A DNA stretch of 64,000 nucleotides from WHSW01 sp963729075 (GTDB lineage Bacteria > Actinomycetota > Thermoleophilia > Solirubrobacterales > 70-9): positions 248,001 to 312,000 of the forward strand of contig CAVSMU010000003.1 of the NCBI GenBank assembly GCA_963729075.1. Reading direction: 5' to 3'. Position numbers and translations under genes: made by a program. Positions 1-7,233 of the stretch are shown one piece after another. Positions within the stretch are counted from its first letter, which is position 1, and every line of letters begins with the position of its first letter. Under the pieces are notes generated by a model. That model was given only the letters and a program-made list of their open reading frames with translations, was not told the DNA's origin and searched no databases.

Positions 1-16
1 AATCCGGGCGCCCCGA
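1..16 (+). tRNA. 3' end of a tRNA, probably tRNA-Pro (partial)
   Basis: The window opens with what fits the end of a T loop (AAT), a T-stem 3' strand (CCGGG), an acceptor 3' strand CGCCCCG and discriminator A, with no encoded CCA. The acceptor strand would pair with a 5' CGGGGCG, the usual start of tRNA-Pro. The rest lies outside the window, so the identity is inference from 16 bases only. Confidence 0.4.
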
Positions 17-22
17 TTGGCA

Positions 23-48
23 GAAACCCGCTCACCGTGGCGGGTTTC
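23..48. terminator. Hairpin after the tRNA end
   Basis: A perfect 9-bp inverted repeat, GAAACCCGC and GCGGGTTTC, with an 8-base loop lies 7 bases after the tRNA-like end. There is no T tract. It probably terminates the tRNA transcript. The following 79 bases up to 127 show no gene. Confidence 0.45.
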
Positions 49-127
49 GCCGTTCTCGGGACCAGCCGTGGTCCCAATGTGGTCCCGTTTGCATCGGGCT
101 CGGCCCCGGCCCGGCCTTGGCCTCAGG

Positions 128-1102
128 CTAGCCCGCCTGCACGCCGACCACGAAGTCGATCTCCGGATCGAGGATCTGCTCGATCAGCTCGGCGTCGGGG
201 GTGATCCCCATCTCGCGGCAGCGGTTGCGGTAGTGCCGGACCTTCTGTTGCTGGTACTTGTCGAGATCGAGCCCCGGGACGGCCTTCTGATACTCGACCA
301 GGCCGACCAGGTTGCCGCGGTACTCGTCGAAGACCTCGTGCACGAGAGCCTCGTACTCGGGGTTCCTCTCGATCAGCGTGCGACAGGCTTGGGTGCCGAA
401 GGTGATGTGCCTGCCCTCGTCCCGCAGGATCAGCCTGAACCCCTCCCTGAGCCCGGGGAAGGCCTTCCAGAGGTCGGTGGTGTCGATGACGATCTCGTAG
501 GAGGGCATGGTGAGCACGCCTTCGACGAAGCCGTTGTAGGCGGCCGAGAAGCGCACGAAGCGGGCCTCGATCGCCTCCGTGTCGCCGTCCATCGAGGCCT
601 GCAACAGCTCACGCCCGTACCGGGGGAGCGCCTCGTGGAGCACGTCGCGGACCTCGAAGCGTCCGCTCGGGTCCACCGTCTCGCCGCGGACGAGAAAGTG
701 GCGCGCGACCTCCTCGGGCTCGAGCACGCCGACGACATCGTCGTGCCAGCGCATGAAGAACTCGGCGTGCTTCGCCTCCTCCATCAGGAAGGTGGAGAGG
801 TAGGTGACCCAGTCGAAGCGGCCCAGCGCGTGGGAGGCGGCGATCATCGGCACGAGCTCGTCGGTCACCGCCTGCTCGCCGGCGAGGAACCGGATCGTGA
901 CCCCGAGCAGGCCCTCGCGCTGCTCCTCCGAAATCCGTTTCCAGTCGGCGGCGTCCCGGGTGAAGTCGAGGTCGTCGACGTCCCAGATCTTCTTCACCGC
1001 AAACTTGTACTTCCGGTACATCGGTCCCTTGATCATCGCCCGCGTGAAGTGGAAGCGGCCGACGACATCGGGGTCGAGCTTTGAGCCGTTACCGTCTGAC
1101 AT
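128..1102 (-). CDS. R2-like ligand-binding oxidase (R2lox, NrdB-like)
   Basis: 324-residue ferritin-like protein of the R2lox group, relatives of the ribonucleotide reductase R2 subunit that carry a Mn/Fe centre and bind a long-chain ligand. Visible metal motifs are GEQAVT on the first helix, EEAKHAEFF on the second, AAYNGFVEG on the third and DEGRHITFG on the fourth. The Val of GEQAV and the Tyr of AAYNG are the pair that form the ether cross-link in the mycobacterial protein. Starts at ATG 1102 with AGGAGG upstream; the A of its ATG is the last base of the upstream DUF1059 stop, so the two are coupled. Substrate is unknown in the family. It is not a functional R2 by context: no nrdE/nrdA is near. 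Confidence 0.85.
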   Translation of the reverse strand: MSDGNGSKLDPDVVGRFHFTRAMIKGPMYRKYKFAVKKIWDVDDLDFTRDAADWKRISEEQREGLLGVTIRFLAGEQAVTDELVPMIAASHALGRFDWVTYLSTFLMEEAKHAEFFMRWHDDVVGVLEPEEVARHFLVRGETVDPSGRFEVRDVLHEALPRYGRELLQASMDGDTEAIEARFVRFSAAYNGFVEGVLTMPSYEIVIDTTDLWKAFPGLREGFRLILRDEGRHITFGTQACRTLIERNPEYEALVHEVFDEYRGNLVGLVEYQKAVPGLDLDKYQQQKVRHYRNRCREMGITPDAELIEQILDPEIDFVVGVQAG

Positions 1103-1284
1103 CAGCGTTCCTCCTGTTCGTCGTCGTCGACCTCGGTCGACATGTCGATGATCACATCCTCGAGCTCGAAGCTGTCGTGCTCCTCCGCCATGTGCCGCTG
1201 GACGGCCTCCACCAGCGCCTGCTCGTCGGGGGCGACGATGGTCGCCCCACAGCCAGCGTCCAGGCACTCGTATCGACGGGGCAT
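1102..1284 (-). CDS. DUF1059 family small protein
   Basis: 60 residues. The N-terminus MPRRYECLDAGCGATI has the DUF1059 pattern of two Cys (YEC...GC) followed by a helix (ALVEAVQRHMAEEH) and an acidic tail. Start chosen at ATG 1284 because AAGGAGGT lies just upstream; an earlier ATG at 1302 would bury that site. The stop TGA overlaps the R2lox start by one base, suggesting translational coupling and a shared role. Function of DUF1059 proteins is unknown; the Cys pair and a likely His could bind metal (inference). Confidence 0.75.
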   Translation of the reverse strand: MPRRYECLDAGCGATIVAPDEQALVEAVQRHMAEEHDSFELEDVIIDMSTEVDDDEQEER

Positions 1285-1382
1285 CCGGGAGACCTCCTTC
1301 AAAGGTGCATGGAAGGCGGCGGCTTGAGCGAGATACTACGTGGGGCGGTTGAGAGCGCGACCACCCTTCGCCCCGATTTCGC

Positions 1383-1787
1383 TCACTCCTGCAGCCCGGC
1401 GGCTGCGAGCGCTTCGGCGCGGCTCCGATAGAGCTCGACGCGAACGATCCGGCCGGCGCGAACCGTGTAGAGGTAGCCCGTCTGGCCGTGGACGTCGACG
1501 CCGCTGGTCCGCCCGCGTCCGTGGTGGCTCGCGACGAGCAGCACGACGTCGCCGAGGTCTCGCGCTTCCTCGATCTCGAATCGGTAGCCGGGCTCGAAGG
1601 TCCTGAACCAGTCGCCGAACCACTGGCCGACCGCCTCGCGGCCGTCGAAGGTCCCGGACGCAAGAAACGCGGCGGAGTCCACGACGAGCACTACGTCCGC
1701 CGCGTAGTGCGCCATCGCTCGGGAGAAGTCCCGCTCGTTCGTGGCCTCGAACTGATCGCGCACGACCTCGACGTTCTCCTGCGACAT
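1383..1787 (-). CDS. SnoaL-like / NTF2-fold protein
   Basis: 134 residues starting MSQENVEVVRDQFEATNERD, a typical opening of the actinobacterial SnoaL-like (NTF2 cone-fold) family. It has the long first helices, a central FDGREAVGQWFGDW segment and a C-terminal beta sheet. Such proteins act as small-molecule cyclases, isomerases or have no known activity; no specific substrate can be read. Start is ATG 1787; a GATAAT hexamer ends 10 bases upstream and no ribosome site is seen, so the transcript may be nearly leaderless. Confidence 0.7.
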   Translation of the reverse strand: MSQENVEVVRDQFEATNERDFSRAMAHYAADVVLVVDSAAFLASGTFDGREAVGQWFGDWFRTFEPGYRFEIEEARDLGDVVLLVASHHGRGRTSGVDVHGQTGYLYTVRAGRIVRVELYRSRAEALAAAGLQE

Positions 1788-1831
1788 CGGCGCGCGCATT
1801 ATCTCGTCGGCCGTGACCCGGCCGGGCCCGG

Positions 1832-2683
1832 TCAGCTCAGCAGCAGGCTGACGACGATCGCGATCGGGGTCCCGTAGAGCGAGAGGCGGGCGAAGAAGTC
1901 GCGCCAGAAGCCCCGGTACGGCGCCGTCTGGAAGAGGGTGAGGCCGACGATGTGGGTGACGTTGACCAGACCCATGAGGCCGGCGATCACCACCACGGCG
2001 GCGCCGGAGGAGAAGCTGTCGTCGGCCCCGAAGCCGCCCGGCTCGCTCAGGTCGCCGGCGCCCGCGGCGATCACCACCAGCACGATCGTGCCGACGACCG
2101 CGACGACGATGCCGAGGAGGTCCCGCGGGCTGAACGGGGGCAGGTTGCGCGACGCGGGTTCGACCTCCTCGGGGTCCGCCCGGCTTTGGCCGGGGCCGAC
2201 CGTCTCGACGTCCGCCAGCCGCGGCTGGCCACCGCCGGAGCGCTCGACGAACAGCTCGGTGATCGGGGGCTCGAAGTCGCGCTCGGCCTCCTCGATGCCC
2301 TGGCGCTCGAGGTACGGGCCGCCGTCGCGGTGGGCGACGATCAGGATCTCGTCCGCATCGAAGGTCTGCAGCGCGTCCTGGATCGCCAGGCGCAGGTCGG
2401 AGTCGCCGACGGCGCCCTCGACGTCGATCCCGGCACGCCCGAGCTCCGCCGCCGAGCGTCGCAGGCGCTCACCGGCTGCCGCGCGCGCGGCGTCGATGTC
2501 TCCCATCGCGTGCTCGATTGCCGAATCGATGAGCGCCGGCGCGATCAGGAGGACCTCCGTCTCGCGGCCCCTGACGTGCTCGGCGATCGCATCGCGCAGC
2601 TCCTCACCGCTGATCTCCTCGGCAGCGACGACGAGCACTCGATAGGTCTCGGTCGGATTGCTGACCCGGCTGGCCACGTTCAA
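1832..2683 (-). CDS. UspA-like domain protein with C-terminal membrane segments
   Basis: 283 residues. Residues about 14-150 resemble a universal stress protein nucleotide-binding fold (RVLVVAAEEISGEEL, ADEILIVAHRDGG). A linker of acidic and Pro residues follows, then about three membrane helices (near 190-212, 228-250 and 262-283). This looks like a membrane-tethered stress or regulatory protein. The USP ATP motif is not clearly present. Function unknown. Confidence 0.55.
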   Translation of the reverse strand: MNVASRVSNPTETYRVLVVAAEEISGEELRDAIAEHVRGRETEVLLIAPALIDSAIEHAMGDIDAARAAAGERLRRSAAELGRAGIDVEGAVGDSDLRLAIQDALQTFDADEILIVAHRDGGPYLERQGIEEAERDFEPPITELFVERSGGGQPRLADVETVGPGQSRADPEEVEPASRNLPPFSPRDLLGIVVAVVGTIVLVVIAAGAGDLSEPGGFGADDSFSSGAAVVVIAGLMGLVNVTHIVGLTLFQTAPYRGFWRDFFARLSLYGTPIAIVVSLLLS

Positions 2684-2717
2684 CGGATGCCCGGCCGACA
2701 GGGGTCCGAAACGCCGT

Positions 2718-3227
2718 TCAGTGACGCTTGCCGCGGCCCGTGAGCAGGCCCAGGACGTGTGGCAGGGCCTGCACGATCGCGCCCCCGGCCTGCTCGATCG
2801 CCGGCGGGTTACCGGGGAAGTTCACGATCAGCGTGCGCCCGCGCGTGCCCGCGATCCCGCGCGAGGCCATCCACATGGGGGTGTGCTCGCGCGACGCGGC
2901 GCGCATCGCCTCGCCGATCCCCGGCGCCTCGCGCTCGATTACCGCCCGGGTCGCCTCCGGGGTCACGTCGTCGGGGGCGAATCCTGTGCCGCCCGTCGTC
3001 AGCACCAGCTCGCAGCCGCCCTCGTCGCACCACCACCGCAGGCGGCCTTCGATCAGCTCGCGCTCGTCAGGGATCACCTCGGTGCCGACCACCGTCACGC
3101 CGAGCCGCTCGGCGAACGCGGCCAGCGCCGGGCCGCCGAGATCCTCGCCGTCGCCGCGCGCCCTCGACGTCGAGATCGTCAGCACGGCGGCGCCGAGCTC
3201 CCCCGGTTCGCGCGCCCCCCGGCTCAC
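2718..3227 (-). CDS. mogA: MogA/MoaB molybdopterin adenylyltransferase
   Basis: 169-residue MogA/MoaB/CinA-fold protein that adenylylates molybdopterin before Mo insertion by MoeA. Family motifs are AVLTISTSRARGDGEDLGG at the start, TTGGTGFAPDDVTPEAT in the middle and VNFPGNPPAI near the end. Start is GTG 3227: GTG and the TGA stop of the moaDEC gene overlap as GTGA, so it is coupled to it. It is the last gene of a moeA-moaDEC-mogA operon. Separate mogA and moeA genes are the bacterial norm. Confidence 0.88.
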   Translation of the reverse strand: MSRGAREPGELGAAVLTISTSRARGDGEDLGGPALAAFAERLGVTVVGTEVIPDERELIEGRLRWWCDEGGCELVLTTGGTGFAPDDVTPEATRAVIEREAPGIGEAMRAASREHTPMWMASRGIAGTRGRTLIVNFPGNPPAIEQAGGAIVQALPHVLGLLTGRGKRH

Positions 3228-4393
3228 GGATCGCGCTTCCAGTCGCCGCTGCGCCCGCCGCTCTTGGCGACCAGCTCGAGCGCCTCGATCGAGACGCCTC
3301 GCTCGAGCCCCTTGACCATGTCGTAGACGGTCAGCGCGGCCACCGCGCATGCGGTCATCGCCTCCATCTCGACCCCGGTCCGCCCCGTGGTCCCCGCCTC
3401 GGCGTTGAGCACCACCAGCCCGGCCGCGGCGTCAACGCGGCCGTCGACGTCGACGAAGTCGAGCGCCAGCGGGTGGGCGAGCGGGATCAGCTCCCAGGTG
3501 CGCTTCGCCGCGCCGATCCCCGCGAGCCGGGCGGCCCCGAGCACGTCGCCCTTCGGCGCGTCGCCTCGAGCGACCGCCTCTGCGGTTGGTCCCGACATCC
3601 GCAGCCGTGCCTCGGCGCGCGCGCGGCGAGCGGTCTCCGGCTTCGCCCCGACGTCGACCATGCGCGCCTTCCCGGCGTCATCGAGGTGCGTGAGCCGCGC
3701 CGACGGGTCCGGGCCCGCGCCGGCCGGCGGCTTGGAGCCCTCGACCCAGCGCCGGGATTCGCCTTGGTCCCCATCCTCGATCTCCTGCTTCCAGATCGGC
3801 GCCTCGGCCTTGATCCGGTCGATCGCCTCGCGAGCGCCTGCGAACGCCTCGCCGCGGTGGGCGGCGGAGACGGCGACGACGACGCTCGGCTCGCCCAGCG
3901 GCACCGACCCGGTGCGGTGCTCGGCGGCCGCGGCCTCCAGCCCGTGGCGGGCGATGCAGTCCGCGAGGATCGTCTCGATCCGCTCCGTCGCCATCTCGGC
4001 GTAGGCCTCGTACTCGAGCCGGTCGACCTCGCGCGTGGTGCCGCAGAACACCACCGTGGCGCCGGCGCCCGGCCGCCCGACCGCCGCCGCGAGCGCCTCG
4101 ACCGACAGCGCCTCGGGGGTGACGCGGGCGTGAATGCCCGTTGCCGCGCCGCCGCTCACCGGCGGGATCAGCGCCAGCTCGTCGCCGGCCGAGATCGGGG
4201 CGTCGTCGTCGACGTACTCGCGATTGAGCGCCGCGCGCACGGGCATCGCGGCGAGGATCTCCCCGAGGCCCGGCTGCTCAGCCGCCGCCGCAAGCGCGTC
4301 GGCGACCGTCGCCCCCTCCGGCAGCTCCAGATCCAGCCGCTCGCGTCCGGCCCGCTCCCGGAAGATCGCGAACAGCCGCAGCTCGATCTCCAT
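3224..4393 (-). CDS. MoaD-MoaE-MoaC triple fusion protein
   Basis: 389 residues joining three Mo-cofactor proteins. Residues 1-82 are MoaD, the sulfur carrier, ending in the family Gly-Gly (PPVSGG, G81-G82). Residues about 85-220 are MoaE, the large subunit of MPT synthase, with the catalytic EAPIWKQE motif (K202). Residues about 230-389 are MoaC, cPMP synthase, with APKGDVL (K281), ELIPLAHPL and YDMVKGL (D358, K361). The MoaE stretch between GTTRE and the tyrosine motif is a few residues shorter than usual, and MoaC has AHPL where CHPL is common. In normal synthase the MoaD Gly-Gly must be a free C-terminus; here it is internal, so cleavage after G82 would be expected (inference from MoaD-MoaE fusions such as MoaX). 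Lies between moeA and mogA. Confidence 0.88.
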   Translation of the reverse strand: MEIELRLFAIFRERAGRERLDLELPEGATVADALAAAAEQPGLGEILAAMPVRAALNREYVDDDAPISAGDELALIPPVSGGAATGIHARVTPEALSVEALAAAVGRPGAGATVVFCGTTREVDRLEYEAYAEMATERIETILADCIARHGLEAAAAEHRTGSVPLGEPSVVVAVSAAHRGEAFAGAREAIDRIKAEAPIWKQEIEDGDQGESRRWVEGSKPPAGAGPDPSARLTHLDDAGKARMVDVGAKPETARRARAEARLRMSGPTAEAVARGDAPKGDVLGAARLAGIGAAKRTWELIPLAHPLALDFVDVDGRVDAAAGLVVLNAEAGTTGRTGVEMEAMTACAVAALTVYDMVKGLERGVSIEALELVAKSGGRSGDWKRDP

Positions 4394-4426
4394 TCTCGGG
4401 ATCGTAGATCGGCGCGGCGAGGCGGG

Positions 4427-5641
4427 TCAGTCGAGCAGCTCGATCTCCACCCGCTCGCCCGCCCGCACGGTTCCGGACGTCGTCGGGATGATCGCCAGCG
4501 CGTCGGCGCCCAGCATCGAGGTGAGCACGTGCGAGCCCTGGTCCTTGGTGGGCGTCGCGTGCCAGCCGTCGTCACGCAGCTCGAGGCGGCAGCGCACGAC
4601 GTGGGCGCGACCGGGCTGCTTCGGGTAGTCCGAATCGAGGACCGCGGTCGCCCTGTCGGCCTGCGTCGGGCTTGCGCCGAGCATCGCCCTGATCGCGGGC
4701 CGGACGAACAGCAGGAACGTGACCATCGCCGAGACCGGATTGCCCGGGAGTCCGAAGACCAGGCAGCCCGACGGCGCGACGCCGAACCAGGTCGGCTTGC
4801 CCGGTCGCAGCGCGACGCCCCAGAAGACCTCCTCGGCGCCGAGCGCCGCGAGGGTCGGGCGGACGTGGTCGTGAGGGCCGACCGAGACGCCGCCGGAGAT
4901 CACCACGACGTCTCCGGTGAGCGCCCGCGCGAGCGCGTCCGCGGTCGCGTCACGGTCGTCGGGAACCATCTCAACCGCGCCGAGGACGGCGCCGGAGCGC
5001 CTGATCAGGCCGGAGACCGAGTACGCGTTGGAATTGCGGATCGCGCCGGGACGCAGCGGCTCGCCGGGCTCCTGGAGCTCGTCGCCGGTGGTGAGGAGGT
5101 TGACTCGGGGGCGCCGCGCGCAGGCCACCTCGCCCCGGCCGACCGAGACCAGCACGCCCGCCTCCGCGGGCCCGATCTCGTCCCCCGCCGCCAGCACCGC
5201 CTCGCCGGCGGCGATGTCCTCGCCCGCGCGCCTGATGTCGCGACCGGCCTCTACCTCGACACGGATCTCGACCTCCTGCGACCCGGCGTCCGTGTCCTCT
5301 ACCCGGACGACGGCGTCGGCGCCCTCGGGCACCATCGCCCCGGTGGAGATCGCGACCGCCTCCCCCTCGGCCAGCCGACGCTGCGCCGGGTGCCCCGCCC
5401 GCGACTCGTCGACCACCGGCAGACGCGCTCCGCCGTCCGCGCCCGCGGTGTCGGCCGCGCGCACCGCGTACCCGTCCATCGCCGAGTTGTCGAACCCCGG
5501 CACGGCGTCGGCGCTCGTCACCGGCTCCGCCAGCACCCGGCCGAGCGCGTCCTTCAGGGCCACCGGCTCGGCTTCGAGGGGCACGACCCGGTCGAGAACC
5601 AGCCGCCTGGCCTCCTCGATCTCGGTCAGTTTCGCCACCAT
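4427..5641 (-). CDS. moeA: MoeA molybdopterin molybdenumtransferase
   Basis: 404 residues, normal length for MoeA, which inserts molybdate into adenylylated MPT. Motifs are PGFDNSAMDGYAVRAAD near the N-terminus, the MogA-like core with VVISGGVSVGPHDHVRPT, and the glycine turn GLPGNPVSAM. Starts at ATG 5641 with no clear ribosome site; a TACCCT hexamer ends 11 bases before the ATG. First gene of the moeA-moaDEC-mogA operon and divergent from mobA, 38 bases away. Confidence 0.92.
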   Translation of the reverse strand: MVAKLTEIEEARRLVLDRVVPLEAEPVALKDALGRVLAEPVTSADAVPGFDNSAMDGYAVRAADTAGADGGARLPVVDESRAGHPAQRRLAEGEAVAISTGAMVPEGADAVVRVEDTDAGSQEVEIRVEVEAGRDIRRAGEDIAAGEAVLAAGDEIGPAEAGVLVSVGRGEVACARRPRVNLLTTGDELQEPGEPLRPGAIRNSNAYSVSGLIRRSGAVLGAVEMVPDDRDATADALARALTGDVVVISGGVSVGPHDHVRPTLAALGAEEVFWGVALRPGKPTWFGVAPSGCLVFGLPGNPVSAMVTFLLFVRPAIRAMLGASPTQADRATAVLDSDYPKQPGRAHVVRCRLELRDDGWHATPTKDQGSHVLTSMLGADALAIIPTTSGTVRAGERVEIELLD

Positions 5642-5679
5642 TGGACCGCCGGAGGGTACTTCGATGAAACACTGGGGAG

Positions 5680-6303
5680 GTGAAGCGACCCGTGATGGTC
5701 GGCGCGGTCCTTGCCGGTGGGCTGAGCCGTCGAATGGGCGAGCCCAAGGCCGTCGTCGAGCTCGCCGGCAGGCCGCTCGTCGCCCGGGTGGTCTCCACGG
5801 TCGGCTCGGCGGGGCTCGAGCCGATCGTGGTCGCGAAGCCGGACTCGCCGCTGCCGCCGCTCGACTGCCGGGTGCTGAGCGAGCCGAGCGAGCCGCGCCA
5901 CCCGCTCACCGGGCTGCTGACGGCGCTGCGGGCGAGCGCCGGGCGTGGTGTGATCGCAATCGCCTGCGACATGCCCCTCGTGCCGGCGAAGTTCCTGCGA
6001 TGGTTCGCCGAGATCGAGGCGCCGCTCGCGGTGTGCGAGGTCGGGGGGCGCCTGGAGCCGCTGCTCGGGCGCTACGCGCCGGAGGCGTCGGCGGCGCTCG
6101 CCGCCGCGCTCGCCGACGGCGCCGCGATGCGTGAGGCTGTGGCGGCGCTCGATCCCCATGTGGTCAGCGAGCGCGAGATCGCCCGCTTTGGCGACCCGGC
6201 GCGGATCGTCTTCAACGTCAACTCGCCTGAGGACCTGGCGGCAGCCGAGCGACTCCTCGGGCGAAGCGAACCGGAGCCCAGCTCCCGGGCGAGCGCGGCC
6301 TAG
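5680..6303 (+). CDS. mobA: MobA-type molybdenum cofactor nucleotidyltransferase
   Basis: 207 residues of the NTP-transferase family. The N-terminal AVLAGGLSRRMGEPKA is the MobA signature and IACDMPLVP carries the metal-binding Asp. MobA adds GMP to Mo-MPT for enzymes of the DMSO reductase family, such as the oxidoreductase at 7234-9429. The first in-frame start is GTG 5680, but GGGGAGG ends exactly there, so GTG 5692 or ATG 5695 may be the true start. Divergent from moeA. Confidence 0.82.
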   Translation: MKRPVMVGAVLAGGLSRRMGEPKAVVELAGRPLVARVVSTVGSAGLEPIVVAKPDSPLPPLDCRVLSEPSEPRHPLTGLLTALRASAGRGVIAIACDMPLVPAKFLRWFAEIEAPLAVCEVGGRLEPLLGRYAPEASAALAAALADGAAMREAVAALDPHVVSEREIARFGDPARIVFNVNSPEDLAAAERLLGRSEPEPSSRASAA

Positions 6304-6467
6304 ATGGGTGATTCCACGACATCGCACGCACGGATGACGCACGGATACCGTCGCTGGATCGCGTCCGTCGGGACTCGCCCATGCCCACCGGCATGGGCTT
6401 CGCCCGCCGGCCACGCCCAGCTCGGTTCCGCGCGCCCCCGCGCGCACGAGCCCGTGGAATCAACCAT
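6304..6467. repeat. 164-bp stretch bounded by 15-bp inverted repeats
   Basis: The left end 6304-6318 (ATGGGTGATTCCACG) and right end 6453-6467 are inverted copies with one mismatch. Inside is a perfect 8-bp hairpin (GCCCATGC at 6377-6384, GCATGGGC at 6391-6398, 6-base loop). No protein is evident. It fills the gap between mobA and the methyltransferase gene. It could be a small non-coding mobile-like element or a structured terminator; no target duplication was recognised. Confidence 0.4.
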
Positions 6468-6477
6468 CTGATCCGGC

Positions 6478-7227
6478 GTGGCCCTGCATCCGCTCGCCGC
6501 GCAGTTCGCCTCGGCCGCGGACGCCTACGAACGCGGTCGGCCCGAATACGCGCCGGCCGTGGTCGGAGCGCTCGCCGCGGAGCTTCGGCTCGCGCCCGGA
6601 GCGCCGGTGCTCGACCTCGCCGCCGGAACGGGGAAGCTGAGCCGCGCGCTGCTCGCCGCGGGCCTCGACGTGGTCGCCGTCGAGCCACAACCCGCGCTCC
6701 GCGAGCGCCTGGCCGGGGCGATCGGAGCCGACCGCGTGCGCGAGGGTGTGGCCGAGGCGATCCCCCTCGCCGACGGGTCGGTCGCCGCGGTGACCGTTGC
6801 CGACGGGTTCCACTGGTTCGACTCCGGGCGGGCGCTGCCCGAGATCCGGCGCGTTCTCGTCCAGGGAGGCGGCCTGGCCGTGCTCACCTCCCTTCCGGAT
6901 TGGAGCGGCGCCTCGTGGGCGCATGAGCTGGGGACGCTGATCGAGAGCGGGCGCCCGGAGCATCCGTTCTTCGACGGGCCGCCGTGGCAGGACGCGGCGC
7001 GATCGGCCGGGGGCTGGGGGGAGCCATGGGAGATCCGCGTCAGCGGCTCCCAGCCCGCCGATCCCGGGCGAATCGTCGACTACGTCGCGTCGATGAGCTG
7101 GGTCGCCGGGCTGCCCGACGATGAGCGCGCCCGGATGCTGGCCGAGGTCGCCGCGCTCGTCGAGGGCGGCGAGACGCCCGCGGAGCTGACGGTCCACGTC
7201 GTCGTCGGCTTGACCGCTCGCGCCTGA
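6478..7227 (+). CDS. Class I SAM-dependent methyltransferase
   Basis: 249 residues. Residues about 35-60 give the SAM motif I (PVLDLAAGTGKLSRALL), followed by VVAVEPQPALRERL and the acidic loop; the FHWFD motif typical of this ubiquinone-biosynthesis-like (type 11) group is near residue 105. Starts at GTG 6478 with no obvious ribosome site. Substrate cannot be predicted. Its stop lies 6 bases from the stop of the convergent oxidoreductase. Confidence 0.75.
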   Translation: MALHPLAAQFASAADAYERGRPEYAPAVVGALAAELRLAPGAPVLDLAAGTGKLSRALLAAGLDVVAVEPQPALRERLAGAIGADRVREGVAEAIPLADGSVAAVTVADGFHWFDSGRALPEIRRVLVQGGGLAVLTSLPDWSGASWAHELGTLIESGRPEHPFFDGPPWQDAARSAGGWGEPWEIRVSGSQPADPGRIVDYVASMSWVAGLPDDERARMLAEVAALVEGGETPAELTVHVVVGLTARA

Positions 7228-7233
7228 TCGGCG

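Noticed and set aside
1..127. Phage or integrative-element attachment site at the tRNA end
   Set aside because: A tRNA 3' end is a common target, but no integrase or repeat of the tRNA end is seen in the window.
128..1663. Longer R2lox frame starting at 1663
   Set aside because: It would run through the DUF1059 gene and the NTF2-like gene; the ribosome site and family start support ATG 1102.
2759..5683. 974-codon plus-strand open frame opposite the Mo-cofactor genes
   Set aside because: Antisense shadow of mogA, moaDEC and moeA; Arg/Pro-rich with no domain.
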